Assembly (NCBI GenBank): GCA_040509515.1
Contig: JBEVKV010000391.1
Location: 1 to 5,839 of the forward strand
Direction: 5' to 3'
Origin: QHXN01 sp040509515
GTDB lineage: Bacteria > Acidobacteriota > Blastocatellia > Pyrinomonadales > Pyrinomonadaceae
Length of the DNA: 5,839 nt
Position numbers and translations under genes: made by a program. Each line of letters opens with the position of its first letter. Positions within the stretch are counted from its first letter, which is position 1. Below are positions 1 through 4,189 of the stretch, one piece after another. The notes beneath the pieces were generated by a model that worked only from the letters and a program-made list of their open reading frames with translations, searched no databases and was not told the DNA's origin.

Positions 1-1806
1 CGCCATCTCCTCGCCGAGCGCGCCGAGCCTCCGTTCGACGATGGCAATCTCCTCTTCGACGGCCCGCGGGTCACGGCCGCCACCCTTCTTCTTCGAGTCC
101 TTCCCGCTGCCCTTCTTCGCGGGGGTGCGGGGCGCGGCGGCCGGCACTTCTACGCTCGGCGCGGGCTTCACCTGCGCGGCCTTCGCCGCCTGCCCCGACG
201 CGCGCAGCTCGGCCTTCCAGTCGTGGTACTCGGTGTAGTCGCCGTCGTAATGCTCGGCCAGCCCCTCGCCGTCGAGCGCGAGTATCTGCGTCGCCACCTT
301 GTCGAGGAAGTAGCGGTCGTGGCTGATGGTGATGATGGTGCCTTCGTAGGCGTCGAGCGCCTCTTCCAGCGCCTCGCGCGAAGGGATGTCGAGGTGGTTC
401 GTCGGCTCGTCCAAAACGAGCACGTTGACGTTCGAGTAGATGAGCTTCGCCAGCGCGAGCCTCCCCTTCTCGCCGCCCGAGAGGTCGCGGACGTGCTTGT
501 AAACGTCGTCGCCCGTGAAGAGGAAGCGCGCGAGGAAGCCGCGCAGCTCGCCGGCCGTCGCCGAGGCGGGCGCGACACGCCGCAGCTCCATGATGATCTC
601 GTTGCGGTCGTCGAGGTCGTCGAGCTGCTGCGCGTAATAGCCGACCGTGACGTTCGTGCCTAAGCGAATCTCGCCCGCGAGCTGCGGGAGTTTGCCGAGC
701 ACGGTCTTGATGAACGTCGTCTTCCCGGACCCGTTCGGGCCGATGACGCCGAGGCACTCGCCGCGCTTGAGGACGAAGTTGATGTCGGAGGCGAGCAGCT
801 TGCCGGGGTAGCCGACGGCGGCCTCGGCCACGGTCAGGACGTAGGCGCCCGCGCGCTCGACCTTCTGCAACTGGAAGTTGCCCTGCGGCGCGTCCGGCCG
901 GATGGCCTCGACGCGTTCGAGCTTCTGGAGCATCGTGCGGCGCGACTTGGCCTGCTTGGTCTTCTGGCCGGCGAGGTTGCGCCGGATGAACTCCTCGGTC
1001 TTGGCGATGAGGTGCCGCTGGTTCTCGTAGGCGCGCATCTGAATCTCGCGCCGCTCCTCGCGCTCGACGAGGAAGGCCGAGTAGTTGCCCGTGTAGCTGA
1101 CGGCCTTCCCCAGTTCGACCTCGACGATGCGCGTGCAGGCGCGGTCGAGGAAGTAGCGGTCGTGGCTGATGATGACGTAGGCCGACTTGTAGGAGGCGAG
1201 GAACTCTTCGAGCCACTCGACCGCCGCCACGTCGAGGTGATTCGTCGGCTCGTCGAGCAGCAGCACGTCGGGCTCGGCGAGCAGCAGGCGCGCGAGGCCG
1301 AGGCGGTTCTTCTGCCCGCCCGAAAGAATCTCGCACGGCGTCGCCCACGTCTCGCGCTCGAACCCGAGACCTTGCAGGATGGACTCCGCGCGCGCCGCGT
1401 ACTCGAAGCCGCCCTGCCGCTCGAACTCGTGCTGGAGGTGGCTGTAGCGTTCGAGCACCGCGTCGAGGTCTTCCGGGGCCTCGGCCATGCGGTGCTCAAG
1501 CTCGTGCATCTCGTGCTCGATCGACTGGAGCTGGCCGAAGGCCGCGAGCGCGGCCTCGTGGACGGTCGTCCCCGGCTCGAAGTCGACGTGCTGTTCGAGC
1601 AGGCCGAGCTTTACGCCGCGCGCGCGCACCACGTCGCCGCGGTCGGGCGTCTCCTCGCCGGTGACGAGCCGGAAGAGCGTCGTCTTGCCCGCGCCGTTGC
1701 GACCCACGAGCCCGACGTGCTCGCCCGGGTTGACCTGCAAAGAGGCTCCGCGCAGAACGTCCTGCGCGCCGTAAGACTTGTAAGCTTCTGTCAGTCGGAA
1801 AAGCAT
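1..1806 (-). CDS. ABC-F family ATPase (ribosome-associated, non-transport), C-terminal end cut by window
   Basis: This is a soluble protein with two ABC ATPase domains and no membrane segment, the ABC-F architecture. Family members bind the ribosomal E site and act on stalled ribosomes or ribosome-targeting antibiotics. The frame is open from ATG at 1806 to base 1 (602 residues). Domain 1 shows Walker A GRNGAGKT (35-42), signature LSGGQ (161-165), Walker B VLLLDEP (181-187) and SHD (214-216). Domain 2 shows GPNGSGKT (356-363), LSGGE (442-446), VLVLDEP (462-468) and SHD (495-497). Between them, roughly 245-320, lies the charged helical linker typical of ABC-F proteins (QKTKQAKSRR, 281-290), which contacts P-site tRNA in known members. 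After about 535 comes an Ala/Pro/Lys-rich spacer, then the start of a probable coiled coil (VEEEIAIVERRLGALGEE). The ATG is chosen because MLFRLTEAYKSYG is a normal ABC-F N-terminus and GCGGAAG lies 6 bases upstream. The subfamily (Uup, YdiF, YfmR or other) cannot be settled by eye. No frameshift was seen. Confidence 0.95.
   Translation of the reverse strand, partial: MLFRLTEAYKSYGAQDVLRGASLQVNPGEHVGLVGRNGAGKTTLFRLVTGEETPDRGDVVRARGVKLGLLEQHVDFEPGTTVHEAALAAFGQLQSIEHEMHELEHRMAEAPEDLDAVLERYSHLQHEFERQGGFEYAARAESILQGLGFERETWATPCEILSGGQKNRLGLARLLLAEPDVLLLDEPTNHLDVAAVEWLEEFLASYKSAYVIISHDRYFLDRACTRIVEVELGKAVSYTGNYSAFLVEREERREIQMRAYENQRHLIAKTEEFIRRNLAGQKTKQAKSRRTMLQKLERVEAIRPDAPQGNFQLQKVERAGAYVLTVAEAAVGYPGKLLASDINFVLKRGECLGVIGPNGSGKTTFIKTVLGKLPQLAGEIRLGTNVTVGYYAQQLDDLDDRNEIIMELRRVAPASATAGELRGFLARFLFTGDDVYKHVRDLSGGEKGRLALAKLIYSNVNVLVLDEPTNHLDIPSREALEEALDAYEGTIITISHDRYFLDKVATQILALDGEGLAEHYDGDYTEYHDWKAELRASGQAAKAAQVKPAPSVEVPAAAPRTPAKKGSGKDSKKKGGGRDPRAVEEEIAIVERRLGALGEEMA
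301..328. repeat. 28-bp exact direct repeat, copy in second ATPase domain (partner 1144-1171)
   Basis: The 28 bases here are identical to 1144-1171. Both copies encode the H-loop segment ISHDRYFLD on the minus strand, one in each ATPase domain. The protein motif is expected to be conserved between the two domains. Identity over nine codons, including all third positions, reflects either strong codon bias or local gene conversion. Confidence 0.9.
1144..1171. repeat. 28-bp exact direct repeat, copy in first ATPase domain (partner 301-328)
   Basis: This is the second copy of the identical segment, in the first ATPase domain. The Walker B stretch LDEPTNHLD also recurs almost exactly in DNA (near 1236-1260 and 388-412), with one silent AAT/AAC difference across its core. 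The pattern follows the internal duplication of ABC-F proteins. Confidence 0.9.
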
Positions 1807-1843
1807 AAAACGCTTCCGCCAAAACCTTCTTCGTTTCCACGCG

Positions 1844-1897
1844 ACTGAAGCGGGCGCAAGGGCTTCGCGGCTCGCGCGCGGCCCCGCCCGCTTCAGT
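1844..1897 (-). terminator. Perfect 13-bp inverted repeat between ppiC-like gene and ABC-F gene; possible terminator or attenuator
   Basis: ACTGAAGCGGGCG (1844-1856) is the exact reverse complement of 1885-1897. Inside it GGGC (1860-1863) can pair with GCCC (1881-1884), extending the stem past a CAA bulge. It lies 40 bases after the stop of the upstream gene and 38 bases before the ABC-F ATG, so it sits in the ABC-F leader if the two are co-transcribed. On the minus strand no U-tract follows (CGCGTGG). On the plus strand TTTT follows (1897-1900), although no plus-strand gene ends here. Stem formation is well supported; the role is not. It could be a tail-less terminator or a leader hairpin controlling the ABC-F gene. 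Confidence 0.45.
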
Positions 1898-1908
1898 TTT
1901 CATGTCGG

Positions 1909-1927
1909 CGCCGCACGTTCGGCGGCG
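1909..1927 (-). other. Small GC hairpin just after the ppiC-like stop codon
   Basis: CGCCGC (1909-1914) and GCGGCG (1922-1927) form a 6-bp stem with a 7-base loop, starting about 9 bases after the TAA of the upstream minus-strand gene. No U-tract follows. It may protect the 3' end of the mRNA or assist termination together with the larger hairpin at 1844-1897. In such GC-rich DNA a 6-bp stem could also be chance. Confidence 0.3.
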
Positions 1928-1936
1928 TCCGCGTCC

Positions 1937-3160
1937 TTACTTCTTCGGCGTGCCCGCGCCCGCCGGGCTCGCGGCGTTCGACGTGGCCGCGGGGCTCGCG
2001 GCCGGGCTCGCCGTCGCGGCCGGGGTGGACGCGGGGGTGGACGAGGCCGCCGGGGTCGTCGCCGCGGCGGGCGTCGAGCCGGCCGTGCCCGGCGCGGCCG
2101 GCTGGTTGCCGCCGAGCAGGCTCGGGTCATTAATCAGATTCCGGGCCAGGTAGTTCTCAATCTTCGCCTCGTTCATGGCGACGACGCGCAGCGCCTCGCC
2201 CAGAACTTTCTGCCGCTCGCTGACCAGAAGCTGCTTGATCTGGTCGCGCACCCCGGGCGTTTCGAGCGTCTGCGGCTCATTCTGCAAACGCCTGTCGGTC
2301 AGCTTCAGGATGATCCAGCGCCCGTCCTCCATGCGAAACGGCGGGGTCACGTCGCCGGGCCTCATGCCGCCGAACAGGCCGGAGACCACCTCCTGCGGCA
2401 GCCCCGACTGCTTGAGGCGCGCGTCATCCCAAAAGCCGAAATCGCCGCCGCGCACCAGGCTCGGGTCTTCGCTCCGCTGGCGGGCCACGGTCGCGAAGTC
2501 CGCGCCGCCGCGTAGCTGCGCGTAGACGCTGTCGATCTTCGTCTTGGCCTCAAGGTCGCTCTTCGCGTCCTCCGAGAGCTGCCCGCGGCTGTCGGACGGG
2601 TCGGCGGCGATCATCGCCAGCGCCACCCCGCGCGGGCTGACGAAACGCTCCTTGTTGTTGTTGTAGAACGACTCGACCTCGGTGTTGCTCACGGTCACGT
2701 TGCTGACCGTCTTCTCCAGCAGTTTTTGAATCGCGAGCTGCTTGCGTGCGACCTCGCGCAAGTCCTGCTCCGACTGACCGCTGTCCTTGAGCATCTTCTG
2801 ATACTCTTCCTCGGTCATGTTGTTCTCGCGCTTCTGCCCGTTGATGGCCTGCGTCACCTCGTCGTCTTTGGGCAGGAGCTGCTCCTTTTCGGCGCGCTGA
2901 AAGAGGACTTCCTGCTGGATCAGGCTGTCGAGCGCCTGAAGCCGCGCGGTCGCGAGTTCCAGCGGCATCATTTTGCCCTGCTGCCCCCCGGTCTGCTGGC
3001 TGATGATTAAATCGACCCGGCTGAGCGCGATGTCCTTGCCGTTGACGGTGGCGGCCACGTCCTTGCCGCCGGCCGCGCCTTTGGAGCCGCACGCCGCGCT
3101 GGCGAGGGCGAAGGCCGTGACGAGGGCGAGGGCTGCGATGTTTCTGAAGACTCTGGGCAC
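1937..3160 (-). CDS. SurA/PpiC-type peptidyl-prolyl isomerase-like lipoprotein
   Basis: Predicted exported folding factor of 407 residues. GTG at 3160 is chosen because AGAGAG (6 bases upstream) and AAGGAG (13 bases upstream) precede it and it gives a compact lipoprotein signal: PRVFRN, a hydrophobic run LALVTAFALA, then SAAC with Cys24 as the likely lipidated residue. A TTG at 3229 would add 23 Arg-rich residues and is unlikely. Residues about 33-170 resemble the SurA N-terminal chaperone domain (VAATVNGKDIALSRVD, then long charged helices). Residues about 175-293 resemble a parvulin domain (LRGGADFATVARQRSEDPS, RGGDFGFW, GMRPGDVTPPF, DGRWIILKL). The family histidines in the first strand and in the G-H-I-I strand appear to be replaced (ALAMIAA, RWIILKL), so isomerase activity is doubtful and a chaperone role is possible. 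A helical segment follows (300-350), then an Ala/Pro/Ser/Thr-rich tail (about 353-405) ending in PKK. The lipid anchor places it in the cell envelope. No convincing promoter was seen. Confidence 0.88.
   Translation of the reverse strand: MPRVFRNIAALALVTAFALASAACGSKGAAGGKDVAATVNGKDIALSRVDLIISQQTGGQQGKMMPLELATARLQALDSLIQQEVLFQRAEKEQLLPKDDEVTQAINGQKRENNMTEEEYQKMLKDSGQSEQDLREVARKQLAIQKLLEKTVSNVTVSNTEVESFYNNNKERFVSPRGVALAMIAADPSDSRGQLSEDAKSDLEAKTKIDSVYAQLRGGADFATVARQRSEDPSLVRGGDFGFWDDARLKQSGLPQEVVSGLFGGMRPGDVTPPFRMEDGRWIILKLTDRRLQNEPQTLETPGVRDQIKQLLVSERQKVLGEALRVVAMNEAKIENYLARNLINDPSLLGGNQPAAPGTAGSTPAAATTPAASSTPASTPAATASPAASPAATSNAASPAGAGTPKK
1943..2101 (-). repeat. Low-complexity Ala/Pro/Ser/Thr coding tail
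   Basis: About 53 codons at the 3' end of the PpiC-like gene encode short imperfect runs such as TPAAATTPAASS and ATASPAASPAATS. The DNA is very GC-rich and irregularly repetitive. It probably forms a disordered tail that may span the periplasm or cell wall. The reading frame is intact to the TAA, so it is part of the gene and not degenerate sequence. Confidence 0.8.
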
Positions 3161-3166
3161 TTTGAT

Positions 3167-3179
3167 CTCTCTGCTCCTT
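3167..3179 (-). promoter_or_regulatory. Ribosome binding region deciding the GTG start of the PpiC-like gene
   Basis: On the minus strand AAGGAG (3174-3179) is followed by AGAGAG (3167-3172), giving spacings of 13 and 6 bases to GTG at 3160. This supports the GTG over the upstream in-frame TTG at 3229, which also lacks a lipoprotein-like N-terminus. Confidence 0.6.
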
Positions 3180-3230
3180 AACTTAACTCTCTGGATGATG
3201 ACGGCGGGACGCCGACGGCCGCGACCCAAC

Positions 3231-3260
3231 TTGACGCTCGGCGAAGCCGTTTGCTATAAG
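3231..3260 (+). promoter_or_regulatory. Sigma70-type promoter for rpmB
   Basis: TTGACG (3231-3236) and TATAAG (3255-3260) are separated by 18 bases, each one mismatch from the TTGACA/TATAAT consensus. Transcription would start near 3267, leaving a leader of about 85 bases before rpmB. It reads away from the divergent ppiC-like gene and overlaps that gene's upstream region. It is one of only two promoter matches in the window that I find convincing. Confidence 0.75.
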
Positions 3261-3273
3261 TTTCCGTTTGCGA

Positions 3274-3328
3274 CGTGCGCCGCCGCCGCGGCTGTGTGAC
3301 ACAGCGACCGGGTAGCACGCGCTTTTTT
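3274..3328 (+). promoter_or_regulatory. Structured rpmB leader with palindrome and T-tract; candidate attenuator or operator
   Basis: GCTGTG (3291-3296) and CACAGC (3300-3305) form a perfect 6-bp inverted repeat around TGA. Outside it, CGTGC (3274-3278) can pair with GCACG (3315-3319), and a run of six T (3323-3328) begins three bases later. An alternative short pairing of AGCG (3303-3306) with CGCT (3320-3323) would disrupt the inner hairpin. The arrangement resembles a weak attenuator placed between promoter and ribosome binding site. The palindrome could equally be a DNA operator. Stems are short, so the functional reading is speculative. Confidence 0.3.
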
Positions 3329-3336
3329 AAAGTCCC

Positions 3337-3342
3337 GGAGGT
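3337..3342 (+). promoter_or_regulatory. Strong Shine-Dalgarno site for rpmB
   Basis: GGAGGT lies 10 bases before the ATG at 3353 and fixes that start over the in-frame GTG at 3275, which lies inside the leader. Confidence 0.85.
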
Positions 3343-3352
3343 TATCAACGTT

Positions 3353-3547
3353 ATGGCTAAACGATGCGAAGTCTGCGGCAAGGGGCCGCAGTTCGGCAAC
3401 AACGTCTCGCACGCGAACAACCGCACGCGCCGCCGCTTCGACCCGAACTTGCAGTCGATCCGCGTCCAGCGCCCGCAGGGCGGGAACGTGCGCATGAAGG
3501 TCTGCACGTCCTGCATCAAGGCGGGCAAGGTCGCGAAGGCGGCCTAG
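3353..3547 (+). CDS. rpmB: 50S ribosomal protein L28
   Basis: A 64-residue protein of the large ribosomal subunit, the normal short length for bacterial L28. It begins MAKRCEVCGKGPQFGNNVSH, followed by the Arg-rich NRTRRRFDPNLQ and the C-terminal VCTSCIKAGKV. Cys5/Cys8 and Cys51/Cys54 form the two CxxC pairs of the zinc-binding (C+) form of L28; zinc-independent paralogs lack them. The gene has its own promoter (3231-3260), a strong ribosome binding site and its own terminator (3573-3613), so it looks monocistronic. It is divergent from the PpiC-like gene and convergent with ridA. No L33 gene lies next to it, unlike the rpmB-rpmG pairing in Escherichia coli. The identification is secure. Confidence 0.98.
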   Translation: MAKRCEVCGKGPQFGNNVSHANNRTRRRFDPNLQSIRVQRPQGGNVRMKVCTSCIKAGKVAKAA

Positions 3548-3572
3548 TTTAAAACCCAACTTTTCAAGGAAC

Positions 3573-3613
3573 GCGGCGGGCGCCCGGACTTTTCGACGGG
3601 CGCCCCCGCTTTT
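3573..3613 (+). terminator. Intrinsic terminator of rpmB
   Basis: GGGCGCCCG (3578-3586) pairs with CGGGCGCCC (3597-3605). The stem continues with GCGG (3573-3576) against CCGC (3606-3609), leaving a single bulged C at 3577. That gives 13 bp with a 10-base loop, followed by TTTT (3610-3613). It starts 26 bases after the rpmB stop and lies in the 83-base gap before the end of the convergent ridA gene. Read on the minus strand the stem is equally stable but is followed by CGTTCCTTG, so help in ending ridA transcription is possible but weaker. Confidence 0.85.
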
Positions 3614-3630
3614 CGTTGGCCCCGGCCGTC

Positions 3631-4017
3631 TCAGCCGGCGAGCGCCACCACGTCGATCTCGACGCGCGCGTCGCGCGGCAGCCGCGCCGCCTGCACGGTC
3701 GAGCGCGCCGGCGGCTCCTCCGCGAAGAAGGTGGCGTAAGTTTCGTTCATCAACGCGAAGTCGTTCATGTCCGCAAGGAACACGGTCGTCTTGACGACGC
3801 GCGCGAGCGACGAGCCGGCGGCCTCCAAAACCGCCGAGAGGTTGCGCAGAACCTGCGCGGTCTGCTCGGCGACGCCGCCCTCGACGAACTGCCCCGTCGC
3901 CGGGTCAATCGGAATCTGCCCCGACGCGTAGACGAAACCGCCCGCCACGACCGCCTGCGAGTAAGGCCCGATGGCCCCCGGCGCGCCCTCCGTTTTGACG
4001 ATGCGTCTCTCTGTCAC
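3631..4017 (-). CDS. ridA: RidA family reactive intermediate/imine deaminase (YjgF/YER057c/UK114)
   Basis: A cytosolic trimeric enzyme family that hydrolyses 2-aminoacrylate and related enamines/imines released by PLP-dependent enzymes, protecting other PLP enzymes from damage. The 128 residues match the usual length. Visible family blocks are GPYSQAV (17-23), ASGQIPIDPATG (31-42), QVLRNLSAVLEAAGSSL (55-71), VVKTTVFLADMNDF (74-87) and ARSTVQAARLPRDARVEIDVVA (104-125). Arg105, which binds the substrate carboxylate in characterised RidA proteins, and Glu120 are both present. Position 107, Cys in E. coli RidA, is Thr here. The GTG start at 4017 is supported by AAGGGG (4023-4028) five bases upstream. 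A separate promoter lies 38-67 bases upstream, so it need not depend on rel transcription although it follows rel in the same direction after a 172-base gap. Confidence 0.95.
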   Translation of the reverse strand: MTERRIVKTEGAPGAIGPYSQAVVAGGFVYASGQIPIDPATGQFVEGGVAEQTAQVLRNLSAVLEAAGSSLARVVKTTVFLADMNDFALMNETYATFFAEEPPARSTVQAARLPRDARVEIDVVALAG

Positions 4018-4022
4018 AAAAT

Positions 4023-4028
4023 CCCCTT
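4023..4028 (-). promoter_or_regulatory. Shine-Dalgarno site deciding the ridA GTG start
   Basis: On the minus strand AAGGGG is separated by ATTTT from the GTG at 4017. No ATG with a comparable site is nearby, and the GTG gives the canonical RidA N-terminus. Confidence 0.65.
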
Positions 4029-4054
4029 AGCGCAAGCCTGCGAACAAATTGCAG

Positions 4055-4084
4055 ATTCTAACAGACCCCTTCCCCGGACGGCAA
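4055..4084 (-). promoter_or_regulatory. Sigma70-type promoter for ridA
   Basis: On the minus strand TTGCCG (4079-4084) and TAGAAT (4055-4060) are 18 bases apart, giving a start site near 4048 and a leader of about 30 bases. The rest of the 4018-4189 gap shows no gene. It holds only GC-rich partial inverted repeats (GCCGC/GCGGC with a long loop just after the rel stop), and no convincing rel terminator. Confidence 0.65.
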
Positions 4085-4189
4085 ACGGAGAAGCCGCGGA
4101 GGCGCGCGCCGGCCCGCGCTTTGGTTGGTGTTGCATCGTAATTGATGACGTTTTCGCCGCGGATGGATGCTCGGGGCGGCCTTCTTTAC

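Noticed and set aside
71..1499. Long minus-strand open frames rich in Arg, Ala and Ser (71-1348, 834-1499, 168-578)
   Set aside because: They are out-of-frame readings of the ABC-F gene. The correct frame runs unbroken from 1806 to 1 with all ABC motifs, and the shadows have only low-complexity composition typical of GC-rich DNA.
1012..1848. 278-codon plus-strand open frame opposite the ABC-F gene
   Set aside because: It is antisense to well-conserved motifs. Its long openness follows from GC-rich codon use, and it shows no recognisable domain.
3161..3229. N-terminal extension of the PpiC-like protein from TTG at 3229
   Set aside because: It would put an Arg-rich stretch before an otherwise compact lipoprotein signal, and the ribosome binding sequences fit GTG at 3160.
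3297..3328. TGA plus T-run upstream of rpmB read as the terminator of a preceding plus-strand gene
   Set aside because: No coding plus-strand gene precedes it; the region to the left is the minus-strand PpiC-like gene, and a sigma70 promoter lies between.
3275..3352. N-terminal extension of L28 from GTG at 3275
   Set aside because: It is in frame but lies in the leader before the GGAGGT site. L28 family proteins start at MAKRC.
3161..3352. Minus-strand promoter for the PpiC-like gene (for example around TTATAG near 3256-3261)
   Set aside because: No -35 element at acceptable spacing was found by eye, so the promoter is left unassigned.
3178..3559. Minus-strand open frames opposite rpmB
   Set aside because: They overlap the rpmB gene, its promoter and its ribosome binding site in antisense, and the protein sequences look arbitrary.
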